Assembly (NCBI GenBank): GCA_002396885.1
Contig: DGXY01000052.1
Span: 53,981-117,980 of the forward strand
DNA from: Akkermansiaceae bacterium UBA5020
GTDB taxonomy: Bacteria > Verrucomicrobiota > Verrucomicrobiia > Verrucomicrobiales > DEV007
Direction of reading: 5' to 3'
DNA: 64,000 nt
Under the pieces are notes generated by a model. It was not told where the DNA came from and did not search any database. It was given only the letters and a program-made list of their open reading frames with translations. This document shows positions 34,229-43,489 of this stretch, one piece after another (positions within the stretch are counted from its first letter, which is position 1; each line of letters begins with the position of its first letter). The translations under genes and the position numbers were made by a program.

Positions 34229-34654
34229 TCAAATCACCCAATCCGCGGCTTCTCCCTCGGGCAAGGGCGGGATCAAATCGGTCAGAGGGATCCCGGCGCA
34301 GCTCTGGAGGATGGCCTCGTTCGCCCGCATCCAAGCTTCGTGAACCCTTCCGGCCGAGGCGCCCCCATTGCCGGGGCTGCTTTCGATGAGTGATCCGCCC
34401 TCCATCGCCATCGCGATGTCGGCGAGGGTGATTTCACCTGGAGGACGCGCGAGCAGATACCCGCCGTTTTTACCCCGACGGCTGATCACGAGCCCCGTCT
34501 GGCGCAAGGTCGTGAGAATCTGCACGAGGTAATTCGGCGAGAGCCGCTCGGCCGCGGCGAGTTCCTCCACCTGCCGCACTTCCCCCGAGGCATAACGACT
34601 CGCGAGCTGCGCGAGGACTTGGCAGGCGTATTCAGTCTTGAGGGGGAGACGCAT
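34229..34654 (-). CDS. Rrf2-family transcriptional regulator
   Basis: A 141-aa winged-helix regulator starting at 34654 (MRLPLKTEYACQVLAQL). The recognition part VEELAAAERLSPNYLVQIL and the wing SRRGKNGGYLLARPPGEIT are typical of Rrf2. The three-cysteine cluster of IscR/NsrR types is absent (only one Cys in the C-terminal half), so it is more like CymR-type regulators, which sense cysteine metabolism. It is divergent from cysI-cysJ across 95 bp, so control of sulfite reductase is the natural guess; the shared gap has AT-rich promoter-like sequence (ATACAATACCTTAGTAAA near 34680-34697). Confidence 0.9.
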   Translation of the reverse strand: MRLPLKTEYACQVLAQLASRYASGEVRQVEELAAAERLSPNYLVQILTTLRQTGLVISRRGKNGGYLLARPPGEITLADIAMAMEGGSLIESSPGNGGASAGRVHEAWMRANEAILQSCAGIPLTDLIPPLPEGEAADWVI

Positions 34655-34749
34655 GGAAAAAGCACTTGCCAAACCCTTGATACAATACCTTAGTAAACGA
34701 CGCAACTTTAAAATCTTTTCAGTTCTCAGTCCTCCTACCCCCGGGAATC

Positions 34750-36510
34750 ATGGCCACAACGATCGGTAAATCCGCTAACGAAGGCATCAAAGACGCGAGC
34801 AATTACCTGCGCGGCAGCATCCTCGATGGTCTCGCCAACGCCGCGACCGGGTCGCTCGACAAAGACGACCAGCAGCTCACCAAATTCCACGGGATCTACC
34901 AGCAGGACGACCGCGACATCCGCGGCGAGCGACGCAAGAAGAAGCTCGAGCCCGCCTACTCCTTCATGATCCGCGTGCGTGTCCCCGGTGGTGTCGCGAC
35001 GCCCTCGCAGTGGCTCGAGATGGACCGCATCGCCCTCGAGCACGCCAACGGAGCCCTCAAGTTGACGACCCGCCAAGCCTTTCAGTTCCACGGCGTGATC
35101 AAGAGCAACCTGAAAAAGTCGATCTACGAGATCAACCAATCGCTCTTCGACACGCTCGCCGCCTGCGGCGATGTGAACCGGAACGTGATGTGCAATCCGA
35201 ATCCGCACCAGTCGAAGGTCCACACCGAGGTCCTCCAGCTCGCCACCGCGATCTCGAATCACCTCAGCCCACGCACCGGCGCCTATCACGAAATCTGGCT
35301 CGACGACGGCACCGGCGAGAAGGTGAAGGTCACCTATGATCCGCCCCTCATCGACGAGATCGCCGATCCCGAGGAGCCCATCTACGGCAAGCATTACCTG
35401 CCGCGCAAGTTCAAGACCGTTGTCGCGGTGCCCCCGAGCAACGACGTCGATATCTTCGCCCACGACCTCGGCTACATCGCCATCCTCGAGGGTGACGACA
35501 AGGTGGTCGGTTACAATGTCACCGTCGGCGGCGGCATGGGCATGACCCATGGAAACGAGGAGACCTTCCCGCGTTTGGCGGATTTGTTAGGCTTCTGCAC
35601 GCCCGACCAAGCCGTGAAGGTGGGCGAGGCCGTCGTCCGCGTCCAGCGCGACCACGGCAACCGGGACGTGCGCGCCAACGCCCGTCTCAAATACACGATC
35701 GAGACGATGGGGATCGACGCCTTCCGGGAGGAAGTCGAGAAGCTCTGCCAATTCAAACTCGGCAGCCCGCGCGAATTTCATTTTGAAGACAACGGCGACC
35801 GCTACGGCTGGATCAAGGATCATCGTGGCCACTGGCATTTCACCCTCTACGTCGAGAACGGCCGCGTTTACGACACGAAGGAGTATCCCCTCCTCACCGG
35901 CCTGCGTGCCATCGCGAAGATCCACACTGGCGACTTCCGTCTCACCGCGAATCAGAATCTCATCATCGCCGACATCACCCCGCAGCAGAAATCGGAGATC
36001 ACCGAGCTGCTTGAGGAATACGGCATGATCGACGCCCACGAGCGCTCCGCGATGCGACTGCACTCCATGGCCTGCGTCGCTCTCCCGACCTGCGGACTCG
36101 CCCTCGCCGAGTCGCAGCGCTACCTCCCCGATCTCATTACCGGGATCGAGGAAGTGCTCGAGGAAGCGGGCCTGCGTCACGACGCCATCACCATCCGCAT
36201 GACCGGATGCCCCAATGGCTGCGCGCGCCCCTACATTTCCGAGATCGGCTTCGTCGGAAAAGCCCCCGGCAAATACAATCTTTACCTCGGCGGCGGCCAC
36301 GCCGGAGAGCGGCTCAGCAAACTCTACGCGACTTCCATCCGCGGCGACGATGCCCCGCAGATCCTCAAGCCCATCCTCCTCGACTATGCGAAGAAGCGCG
36401 AGAGCGGCGAGAGCTTCGGCGACTTCGTGATTCGGGCCGGCTATGTGAAGGAAACCAAAGACGGACGAGACTTCCACAAGGACATCGTCGAACCCGCCCT
36501 CACGGTTTGA
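34750..36510 (+). CDS. cysI: Assimilatory sulfite reductase, hemoprotein subunit
   Basis: A 586-aa enzyme that reduces sulfite to sulfide using six electrons from CysJ. The siroheme/4Fe-4S ligand cysteines are Cys442 and Cys448 (ACVALPTCGLA) and Cys487 and Cys491 (TGCPNGCARP), in the usual C-x5-C...C-x3-C pattern. Conserved LKLTTRQAFQFHGV and GDVNRNVMCNPNPH mark the substrate-binding half. Length fits CysI. cysJ follows 66 bp downstream, and the Rrf2 gene is divergent upstream. Confidence 0.97.
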   Translation: MATTIGKSANEGIKDASNYLRGSILDGLANAATGSLDKDDQQLTKFHGIYQQDDRDIRGERRKKKLEPAYSFMIRVRVPGGVATPSQWLEMDRIALEHANGALKLTTRQAFQFHGVIKSNLKKSIYEINQSLFDTLAACGDVNRNVMCNPNPHQSKVHTEVLQLATAISNHLSPRTGAYHEIWLDDGTGEKVKVTYDPPLIDEIADPEEPIYGKHYLPRKFKTVVAVPPSNDVDIFAHDLGYIAILEGDDKVVGYNVTVGGGMGMTHGNEETFPRLADLLGFCTPDQAVKVGEAVVRVQRDHGNRDVRANARLKYTIETMGIDAFREEVEKLCQFKLGSPREFHFEDNGDRYGWIKDHRGHWHFTLYVENGRVYDTKEYPLLTGLRAIAKIHTGDFRLTANQNLIIADITPQQKSEITELLEEYGMIDAHERSAMRLHSMACVALPTCGLALAESQRYLPDLITGIEEVLEEAGLRHDAITIRMTGCPNGCARPYISEIGFVGKAPGKYNLYLGGGHAGERLSKLYATSIRGDDAPQILKPILLDYAKKRESGESFGDFVIRAGYVKETKDGRDFHKDIVEPALTV

Positions 36511-36576
36511 TAGAACATTCCCTCATAGAATCAGCGTAGACCAGCGAACCTCAGCGGTCCCATTCCCCCTTTTTCC

Positions 36577-38349
36577 ATGTCCACCCCGAATCCACCCCTT
36601 CGGCCCGAGCAACAGCAGCTCGCCAATCAACTCGCGACCGGACTCGACCGCGACCAAGCCATCTGGCTTTCCGGCTTCTTTGCCGGGATCAGCGGCTCGG
36701 CGGGCGCGGCCCTGCCTCCGATGATCCCCTCGGCCGCAAAGCGCAAGCTCACCGTGCTCTATGGATCCGAATCGGGGAACTCCGAGAAACTCGCCGGCGT
36801 CATCGCCAAGACTGCCGAAAAGGCCGGCTTCAAACCCGCCGTCGTCAGCATGGGGGACGCCAAACCCGCCACCCTGACCAAAGCCGAAAACCTCCTCGTC
36901 GTCGTCAGCACTTGGGGCGAAGGCGATCCGCCGGACAACGCCGTGGCCTACTACGAGGCCTTCATGAGCGATGCCATGCCGAAGCTGGCCGGAGTGAAAT
37001 ACTCCGTCTGCGGACTCGGTGATACCAGCTACGAGCACTTCTGCAAGATGGGCAAGGATTTCGACGCCCGTCTCGCCACCCTCGGGGCCGAGCGTGTCCA
37101 CGACCGCGCGGACTGCGACGTCGACTATCAAGCCACTTTTGACGCCTGGCTCGTCGCCGCCCTCAAGGCCTTCCCCGGTGCCGAGGCGCCAGCCCTCACC
37201 CTCCCCGCAGCGGCTTCCAGCCAAGGCGCCGGACATGGAGCCTATGACAAGAACAACCCCTACGTCTCCGAGATCCTCGAGAAGGTCCTTCTCAACGGCA
37301 CCGGTTCGTCGAAGGAGGTTCTCCATGTCGAACTTTCCCTCGAGGGCTCCGGCCTCACCTACGAGCCCGGCGACGCCCTCGGCATTTGTCCGGTGAACCG
37401 CGCCTCGCTCGTCGAGGAAGTCCTCGCCGCGACCGGCCTTAGCGCCAACGCCAAACTCGGTGAGACGACCCTCGCCGAGGCGCTGAAATACGATTTCGAT
37501 ATCACCACCCTGCAGCCCGCCATCGTCGACAAATACAATTCCGTCGCCGGTGACGCCGCCCTGCAGACGCTGCTCGACGAAGAAGGCCGCGTCGCCCTCA
37601 AATCCTGGGTCGATGGACGCCAGCTCCTCGACCTGCTCGAGGCCTATCCCTACAAACAATGGACTGCCGAATCCTTCACCGGCGTCCTCCGCAAGCTCGC
37701 GCCGCGGCTTTATTCGATCGCCTCGAGCCTCAAGAAACACGAGGATCAGGTCCATCTCACTGTCGCCGCGGTCCGCTACCACAGCCACGGACGCGACCGC
37801 ACCGGCGTCTGCTCGTGCTACATCGCCGACGAAGTCGAGGTGGGTGACCAGGTGCGGATCTACTTCCACCACAACAACAACTTCCGCCTTCCCGAGAGCG
37901 ACGAAACGCCCGTTCTCATGATCGGACCCGGCACGGGCATCGCCCCCTTCCGCGCCTTCATCGAGGAACGTGCTGCAAGCGGGGCCACAGGAAAAAACTG
38001 GCTCTTCTTCGGCGACCAGCATTTCTCCTACGACTTCCTTTACCAGCTCGAATGGCTCGACTACCTCGAGAGCGGCGTCCTCAGCGACCTCAGCCTCGCC
38101 TTCTCGCGCGACCAGAAGGAGAAGGTCTACGTGCAACACCGTCTCCTCGAGCGCGGGGCCGAGGTGTTCCAGTGGATGGAGTCCGGCGCCCACATCTACG
38201 TCTGCGGCGACGCCTCACGCATGGCCAAGGACGTGCAGCAGGCCCTCATGGACGTGATCGCCACCCACGGCGGCAAGTCCCCCGAGGAAGCCAAGGCCTA
38301 CCTCGAAGCGATGCGCAAGGCGAAGCGATATCAGCGGGACGTGTATTGA
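36577..38349 (+). CDS. cysJ: Sulfite reductase (NADPH) flavoprotein subunit
   Basis: A 590-aa diflavin reductase passing electrons from NADPH through FAD and FMN to CysI. The flavodoxin domain begins near residue 63 (LTVLYGSESGNSEKLA) with STWGEGDPPDNA as second FMN loop. The FAD domain has PRLYSIASSLKKH (RxYS-type motif) and RTGVCSCYIAD; the NADPH domain has LMIGPGTGIAPFRAFIEER and VYVCGDASRMAKDV-like YVCGDASRMAKDVQ, ending in the family-typical YQRDVY. All three domains are intact. Confidence 0.96.
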   Translation: MSTPNPPLRPEQQQLANQLATGLDRDQAIWLSGFFAGISGSAGAALPPMIPSAAKRKLTVLYGSESGNSEKLAGVIAKTAEKAGFKPAVVSMGDAKPATLTKAENLLVVVSTWGEGDPPDNAVAYYEAFMSDAMPKLAGVKYSVCGLGDTSYEHFCKMGKDFDARLATLGAERVHDRADCDVDYQATFDAWLVAALKAFPGAEAPALTLPAAASSQGAGHGAYDKNNPYVSEILEKVLLNGTGSSKEVLHVELSLEGSGLTYEPGDALGICPVNRASLVEEVLAATGLSANAKLGETTLAEALKYDFDITTLQPAIVDKYNSVAGDAALQTLLDEEGRVALKSWVDGRQLLDLLEAYPYKQWTAESFTGVLRKLAPRLYSIASSLKKHEDQVHLTVAAVRYHSHGRDRTGVCSCYIADEVEVGDQVRIYFHHNNNFRLPESDETPVLMIGPGTGIAPFRAFIEERAASGATGKNWLFFGDQHFSYDFLYQLEWLDYLESGVLSDLSLAFSRDQKEKVYVQHRLLERGAEVFQWMESGAHIYVCGDASRMAKDVQQALMDVIATHGGKSPEEAKAYLEAMRKAKRYQRDVY

Positions 38350-38411
38350 GTCACGGAGGCGGGGACTCACGGTGGGAAGACCATCTTTCCCCGAGCCGCT
38401 ACCAAACCAAT

Positions 38412-38600
38412 TCATCGGAACGGATTGAGGAGCTCCCGGGCGATGGATGTATTCCGCAGCTGGGGAAAGGACTCGTCCACCGCGTAGATCAGCCCATGGC
38501 AGTCAACGAGGGCGCTCGGCGTGACCCGGGGCTGATCATCGCCACCCAACGGGGTCCACTCCCCGAGCCGACCCTCTTTCCCCGCCATTGCGGATTCCAT
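38412..38600 (-). CDS. Possible small protein or gene remnant
   Basis: A 62-codon frame between cysJ and the Fur-family gene, starting at an ATG 26 bp from and divergent to the regulator's start. The C-terminal half (LVDCHGLIYAVDESFPQLRN, then ARELLNPFR) reads like real protein, and most codons end in G or C as in neighbouring genes. No family is recognised and no start signal is visible. It could be a small gene under the divergent regulator, a remnant, or chance. Low confidence. Confidence 0.3.
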   Translation of the reverse strand: MESAMAGKEGRLGEWTPLGGDDQPRVTPSALVDCHGLIYAVDESFPQLRNTSIARELLNPFR

Positions 38601-38626
38601 GCTTGCCAGCTAGAGTGGCCCTCGAG

Positions 38627-39061
38627 ATGAGCAAACACCCCATCGTGATCGAGGATCTGCTGAAGGAATGTTCGGCCTCGGGACTGCGGCGCACCGCGGC
38701 GCTCGAAGCCTGCCTCCGCGTCTTCGCGTCCGCCGACCAACCCCTCACCCTGCAACAGATCGCGGCGAGTGCGGAATTCGGGGTTTCCTGCGATCCTGCG
38801 ACGATCTACCGGCTCGTGAGCCGCCTCGAGGAACGTCGCATCGTTCGCCGCATCGGCTTCCACAGCCGCGCCGCGCACTATTGCCTGCGCGAAAGCAGTC
38901 ACCAGGATTACCTGATTTGCCGCGACTGTGGATCGGTCGAGGTCCTCGATATCGCCTGCCCGGTCGCGCATCTCGAAAAGCAGATCGCCGAGGAAAGCGG
39001 CTTTTCTGACCTCGAACACGAGTTGGAGTTCTTCGGCCGCTGCGCCGCCTGCCAGAAGTGA
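38627..39061 (+). CDS. Fur-family metalloregulator (Fur/Zur type)
   Basis: A 144-aa DNA-binding regulator. An N-terminal winged helix (about 15-80) includes ATIYRLVSRLEERRIVRRIG, the Fur recognition-helix region. The dimerisation part has HQDYLICRDCGSVEVLDI with the structural CxxC, and the C-terminus has a second CxxC (GRCAACQK), together forming a Cys4 zinc site. The His-rich HHHDH loop of iron-sensing Fur is replaced by a shorter SRAAHYCLRESSHQDY, so Zur or another metal specificity is possible. The start at 38627 is chosen by homology. Confidence 0.9.
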   Translation: MSKHPIVIEDLLKECSASGLRRTAALEACLRVFASADQPLTLQQIAASAEFGVSCDPATIYRLVSRLEERRIVRRIGFHSRAAHYCLRESSHQDYLICRDCGSVEVLDIACPVAHLEKQIAEESGFSDLEHELEFFGRCAACQK

Positions 39062-39203
39062 GACGGTTTTCGCCCGGTTTTCGCGGCGTCGATTCTCAAA
39101 TCTGCCACTTTTCCAATATTTTCAATTTTAGGATTGAGCGGGACGGCGTCGTTGCTATATTCCCCACGATTCCTTTCTCCGCAGGATCGTCGACCGCTCC
39201 CTT

Positions 39204-39620
39204 ATGAATTTCTCTTGGAACCGCCTTGCCCTAATGATCGGGGCCTTCATCCTCGCCCTCGTCGTGGTCGATGGTCTCGTGAAGATGAACCAGCAAGCGA
39301 TGGCCGACTTCGGGATGGGCCAAGGGCCTCTCGTCGGGGCGGACAGTGCCGCGGCCTTGTTTCTCGTTGGCCTCGTGGTGGGCATGGTCCTTGGAATCGG
39401 CATCTTTTTCGGATACCTCGTCTGGCGCGAGAAGCGCTACGCGGAAGAGCCCGATGAGGTGGCCCTCCTCCTCGAGGAAGTGGCCGCGGAGGAAAAGCGC
39501 AACGCCTTTCATCGCGAACGCGACCGTTATCACGAGGAGAACCACGGCGAAGAACACGCCGAGACCCTCGATCCTTGGGAGCGCCCCGTCGACTGGTGGA
39601 AGCGCTCCGACGACGAGTGA
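39204..39620 (+). CDS. Small membrane protein of unknown function
   Basis: A 138-aa protein with two transmembrane helices (about 7-26, LALMIGAFILALVVVDGLV, and about 50-70, LFLVGLVVGMVLGIGIFFGY) and a charged C-terminal tail very rich in Glu/Arg/His (about 75-138). The short, acidic, His-rich tail would lie in the cytoplasm if the N-terminus is inside. No family recognised. It follows the Fur-family gene by 142 bp and is convergent with xerD. Confidence 0.7.
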   Translation: MNFSWNRLALMIGAFILALVVVDGLVKMNQQAMADFGMGQGPLVGADSAAALFLVGLVVGMVLGIGIFFGYLVWREKRYAEEPDEVALLLEEVAAEEKRNAFHRERDRYHEENHGEEHAETLDPWERPVDWWKRSDDE

Positions 39621-39657
39621 GCGCAGTGGATTCCGATCACCGGAATCAGGGTTTCAA

Positions 39658-40551
39658 TCACCCGCGCGGGTGAAAGCGGCGGTGCACGTCGCGAAGATGC
39701 TTCTGATCGACGTGCGTGTAGATCTGGGTCGTGGCGATGTCAGCGTGTCCGAGCAGCTCTTGGATGACGCGGAGATCGGCTCCGTTGCCAAGAAGATGGG
39801 TCGCGAAGGAATGCCGCAGGAGGTGCGGGTAGACATTCGACTCGATCCCGGCCATCTTCGCGCGCTCCTTCACGATCTGCCAGACGCGCGCGGTGGTGAG
39901 CTTCCTGCCACGATTGGAAAGGAAGATCTCGCTGCCGCTGTGACGACTAACGAGCGCGGGGCGCTCACCCTCGAGGTAGGCGGTGAGGGTCTCGCGCGCA
40001 GCCGAGCCGACCGGGATGATGCGGGTCTTCGAACCCTTGCCGGTTACCCGGACGGCGCCCTCTTCGAGAAAGAGATTTTCGAGCCGGGCCCCGGTGAGCT
40101 CGGAGACGCGCAGGCCGCTCGCGTAGAGCAGCTCGAGCATGGCGCGGTCGCGTCGCGCGAGGGGCATCGCATCGTCGATCGACTCCAACAACCGCGCCAC
40201 GGAAGGCTCGTTGAGGGTGTCGGGGAGGTATTTTTCGAGCCGCGGCGGATCGATCGGCTCGGCGGGATCGACGGCGACCATTCCTTTCCCGGCGAGGTGC
40301 CGGAAAAAGATCTTCAGGGCGATGAGTTCGACCCGGGCGCTCGAGGCGGCAAGGCGGTCCTTGAGGCGGCGGTGGGCGAGATAATCGGTGAGATGCCGCA
40401 ACTGCACCGCGGCCGGATCGGTGAGACGATGCTCTTTTTCCAGCCAGGCCGCGAAGGCCTCGAGCGAGCGGCGCACCGAGAGCTGATAGTTCTCCGAGAG
40501 GCCTTTCTCCACTGCGAGGTGGCGGATGAATCGATCGATCGCAGTCTCCAT
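39658..40551 (-). CDS. xerD: Tyrosine recombinase, XerD type
   Basis: A 297-aa recombinase with length equal to E. coli XerD (298). The catalytic residues are Arg148 (ASGLRVSEL), Lys172 (TGKGSKTR), His243 and Arg246 (YPHLLRHSF), His269 (LLGHADI) and Tyr278 (TQIYTH), matching XerD numbering closely. It should act with the XerC-type protein at 15029-15934 on a chromosomal dif site; no dif sequence was identified in this window. It lies 25 bp downstream of the 970-aa zinc-ribbon gene. Confidence 0.92.
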   Translation of the reverse strand: METAIDRFIRHLAVEKGLSENYQLSVRRSLEAFAAWLEKEHRLTDPAAVQLRHLTDYLAHRRLKDRLAASSARVELIALKIFFRHLAGKGMVAVDPAEPIDPPRLEKYLPDTLNEPSVARLLESIDDAMPLARRDRAMLELLYASGLRVSELTGARLENLFLEEGAVRVTGKGSKTRIIPVGSAARETLTAYLEGERPALVSRHSGSEIFLSNRGRKLTTARVWQIVKERAKMAGIESNVYPHLLRHSFATHLLGNGADLRVIQELLGHADIATTQIYTHVDQKHLRDVHRRFHPRG

Positions 40552-40576
40552 GGCCGGTGCCGCCGCGCCGGGTCGG

Positions 40577-43489
40577 TCAGCGGAACCAGCCTTCGGTAAG
40601 CAGTTCGGTGATGACGAAGTGCTTCACGCCGTGAGCGAAGGCCTTGTTGTCGAGCGTGACGACGACGGCGAGCGGCTCATCACCGAGCCGGACGAGTCCT
40701 TCCAACTTCTTGGCGAGAGGAGTGTCTTTTTTCACGAAGACGAACTCGGAGAACTCATTGAGATCTCCATAAGGCGGATTCACCTGGTAGACGTAGTGGT
40801 CCTTCAGATCGGTGAAGGCATCCTTGTCACTTCCATAGTAGTCGGAGAACCGCTCGACAATGAGACGGAAGGTCGCGGGAGGAGGCATCGTGCCCTCGCG
40901 GAAGCGCAGGAAGTGACGGTCGGAAAACTCGGCGAAGATTTCCCAATCGACCTTGAGCAGCCCGTTCTCGGTCCGGACGATCAGGGGAAACCCCTCCTCC
41001 TCGTCGTTGGTCGAAACGATGAAAACCCAGTAAGGCCCCCCGAGGGAGGTATCGGTCTCCATCTGATAGAGCTGGAGGGAATAGCGTCCGAAAGGGGTGT
41101 AGGTCCACTTCTTGTGATAATCCTCAATCGCGGCACGCAGGCTCTCGCCTTGGTAAACATAGTTTATCCGCGACGTCCAGTCGGGAGCGCGGAGGAAGGC
41201 GTCGATGAGATCATGGGTTTTTCCGAGCGCTCCGTCGTTGGGACCGGGAGCAGCAAAGGAGGCGGGAGGGTTGTAGTTTGGATCTTTGGTAGTGACGGAA
41301 TCGAGCGAGCGGGGAGCAACGGTGGCACCTCCAGCCCCGGGAGGAGCCGTCGCACCAGAGGAAGGCACCGTGGAAGAACCGCCGCTGGAAAAATCGGACG
41401 CCGGAGGATCGATCAGATCGAGGCTGGGCGACGAACCGATCAACGAGGCACCCGCACTACGGGGGCCATTCACCGCCTGCTGGACTTTCTCGTCGAAAGA
41501 CACCGCCGGAGGATCGGACGGAACCGGCGCGCCGGCTCCCCCCTCAGTCGGAGCGGATCCGTCGCGCAACATCGCCACGGGATCGATCACGGCGGGAGCG
41601 TCGACGATCCCGGACCGAGGAGCCGAAGAGGGAACCGTGACCCCCTTTGGCTTCACCGCGAGGGTTCCCTGGGACTCGGTGCCCGAGAGAGCCGCACCAT
41701 CGTTGGGTTCACGATAGGCCTCGGCGGGGTTGAGTCCGCCGAGAAAGGAATTGATGACAAAATAGACACCGATGATCGAAAAGACGGCCACGCCGACCAC
41801 GGAGGAGATCGCCATGATCGCCGTTTTGCTGAGGCCTCTTTTCTCTCCCGGAACCGATTTGGGTGAAGCAAAAAGCTCGTCGAGGATGTCGTCCTCGCGC
41901 TCCGTTGGGGCCGGTTGATGAAATTCCTTCCCGGAGAACGGCGGTGCCATCACTGCCTCATCCAGAGGACCCGGAACCTCCTGATCAGGGTTGGCCTGCT
42001 GGGCGAAGAGCCGTCCGAACGATCCCTCGTGAAGCGAATTCACCGGCGATTCGATTTCGTCTTCGTGGGCTGCAAGAGGAGGCGGTCCACCAACCGGCAC
42101 AGGCAAGGGAGAGATCTCGATTCCCGGCCAATACTCGGGAAAGGGAGGCTCCATAAGCGAGTCAGGACGAGCAGGCATCGGAGGTTCCCATTCGGCGCCA
42201 TCGGGCGCCCCCTGAACCTCTGGCATGAGCGGCATCGGCGTCTCCTCCGATTCATACGATTCATACGATTCATACGATTCATACGAATCTTCGATGGCGG
42301 GCGCACCGTGGTAGTCCTCGGGATCAAAGATGGCATAATTCTTGGGGATGAGGTCCTCATCCCAGACTTCCCCACCCTCCAAATCATCGAGCAAGAGAGG
42401 CTCGACCTCCTCCTGCATCGGCGGTGTCGGAAATCGGGAGGCAACCTCGACGGGCGGGAACGCATCTTCGGTCGCCAAGGGTTCCATCAATGACTCGTCG
42501 AACGATTCGTCGAACGCCACGCCGTAACCGTCCACGGTCTCCCCGCCAAACTCATCGACCGGCTCCTCCAGCTTCGGAAAATCGACATTCTCAAGAGCCG
42601 GCGGAGGCGTGAGCGGAACCGGGATGAGTGGCAGCGGGGTCGCGGCGAGGACCGGTCCTGGAGCCGCGGGAGATACGAGGAAATCGCCCGGGCTTTCCGC
42701 CCTGACCGTGGTTCCGGGCTGAGGAAGGACCAACCGAGTCCGACCATGCTGCGGTGAACCTTCCCCGAAAGGGGCGGCTGCGGCACCGGAAAGATCCTGA
42801 CCCGCCAAGGACACGTCAAGTCGTGGCAGCATACCTGGAACGGAGGCATTTTCCCTCGCCATCGGAAGGTCTCCCGCTGGAGGGGAAAAGCGGATCGGCT
42901 GGGTGATCGGCGCGAGCGGTGAGACCGGCTCGGGAGCGGGAGGCAACTCGTAGATCTCTTCCTCAACGACCAAGCCTGCCTCGTCACTAAGCAGCGGAGG
43001 GGGCGCCGAATGCCCATCCTCAAACGCAGGGGTGGGCTCGGACACTGGCGCCGGGGGCAAAAACAGGGCGGGTGGAGCGGGAAGCTCTGACAACGCGGGA
43101 GGTTGCTCTCCCATCGATGGGGTGGGCGTAGGTTCGAGCTTAGCCACCGTGACCGTATCGCTTGGCCGGAACTCGACGGCGACAGCCGCCGGATTCACGG
43201 GAAGAGACGCCGAAGTTGGCAACTGGGCAGGAGCAAGGGTCGCCTGGCCCACGGGAGCCTCGAGCACTGCTGTCCCTCCGTTTTGCTGACGGACCCGCTG
43301 AGGGACCGCCGCTGCCGCGGAGTTCGCCGCACGCCGTTCCGAGGGAGTCTCGGCCACCGCCTCCGTGATATCGGAGGGCGCGGTGATGGTGGAGCCGCAC
43401 TTCGGACAGGGCGCGGAGACTCCCGCCAAATGGGAGGGGACGCGCAGTTTTGCCTCGCAATGAGGGCAGGTGAATTTGATCTTTTTCAC
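40577..43489 (-). CDS. 970-aa zinc-ribbon membrane protein with long Pro/Glu-rich linker
   Basis: Residues 1-40 form a zinc ribbon with Cys8, Cys11, Cys28 and Cys31 (FTCPHCEAKLRVP, SAPCPKCGSTI), similar to MJ0042-type finger motifs common in this phylum. Residues about 45-550 are low-complexity Pro/Glu/Ala sequence. One transmembrane helix lies at about 553-578 (IMAISSVVGVAVFSIIGVYF). A second Pro/Ser-rich linker leads to a C-terminal folded domain (about 770-970: SLRAAIEDYHKKWTYTPFGR, FRLIVERFSDYYGSDKDAF) of unknown family. The linker holds an SYE tandem repeat. A cytoplasmic sensor linked to an outside domain is plausible but is inference only. Confidence 0.8.
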   Translation of the reverse strand: MKKIKFTCPHCEAKLRVPSHLAGVSAPCPKCGSTITAPSDITEAVAETPSERRAANSAAAAVPQRVRQQNGGTAVLEAPVGQATLAPAQLPTSASLPVNPAAVAVEFRPSDTVTVAKLEPTPTPSMGEQPPALSELPAPPALFLPPAPVSEPTPAFEDGHSAPPPLLSDEAGLVVEEEIYELPPAPEPVSPLAPITQPIRFSPPAGDLPMARENASVPGMLPRLDVSLAGQDLSGAAAAPFGEGSPQHGRTRLVLPQPGTTVRAESPGDFLVSPAAPGPVLAATPLPLIPVPLTPPPALENVDFPKLEEPVDEFGGETVDGYGVAFDESFDESLMEPLATEDAFPPVEVASRFPTPPMQEEVEPLLLDDLEGGEVWDEDLIPKNYAIFDPEDYHGAPAIEDSYESYESYESYESEETPMPLMPEVQGAPDGAEWEPPMPARPDSLMEPPFPEYWPGIEISPLPVPVGGPPPLAAHEDEIESPVNSLHEGSFGRLFAQQANPDQEVPGPLDEAVMAPPFSGKEFHQPAPTEREDDILDELFASPKSVPGEKRGLSKTAIMAISSVVGVAVFSIIGVYFVINSFLGGLNPAEAYREPNDGAALSGTESQGTLAVKPKGVTVPSSAPRSGIVDAPAVIDPVAMLRDGSAPTEGGAGAPVPSDPPAVSFDEKVQQAVNGPRSAGASLIGSSPSLDLIDPPASDFSSGGSSTVPSSGATAPPGAGGATVAPRSLDSVTTKDPNYNPPASFAAPGPNDGALGKTHDLIDAFLRAPDWTSRINYVYQGESLRAAIEDYHKKWTYTPFGRYSLQLYQMETDTSLGGPYWVFIVSTNDEEEGFPLIVRTENGLLKVDWEIFAEFSDRHFLRFREGTMPPPATFRLIVERFSDYYGSDKDAFTDLKDHYVYQVNPPYGDLNEFSEFVFVKKDTPLAKKLEGLVRLGDEPLAVVVTLDNKAFAHGVKHFVITELLTEGWFR
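42251..42286 (-). repeat. Tandem repeat, four 9-bp units in the 970-aa protein gene
   Basis: Four exact copies of GATTCATAC (plus strand), with the first bases of a fifth, encode repeated Ser-Tyr-Glu in the protein linker. Perfect DNA identity of the units suggests recent slipped-strand expansion; copy number may vary between strains without shifting the frame. Confidence 0.85.

Noticed and set aside
36523..38193. A 556-codon minus-strand frame opposite cysJ
   Set aside because: Antisense shadow; cysJ is intact and the frame is low-complexity Gly/Glu/Val.
42251..42290. Short tandem repeats considered as a CRISPR array
   Set aside because: Units are 9 bp without spacers and are in frame within a coding linker.
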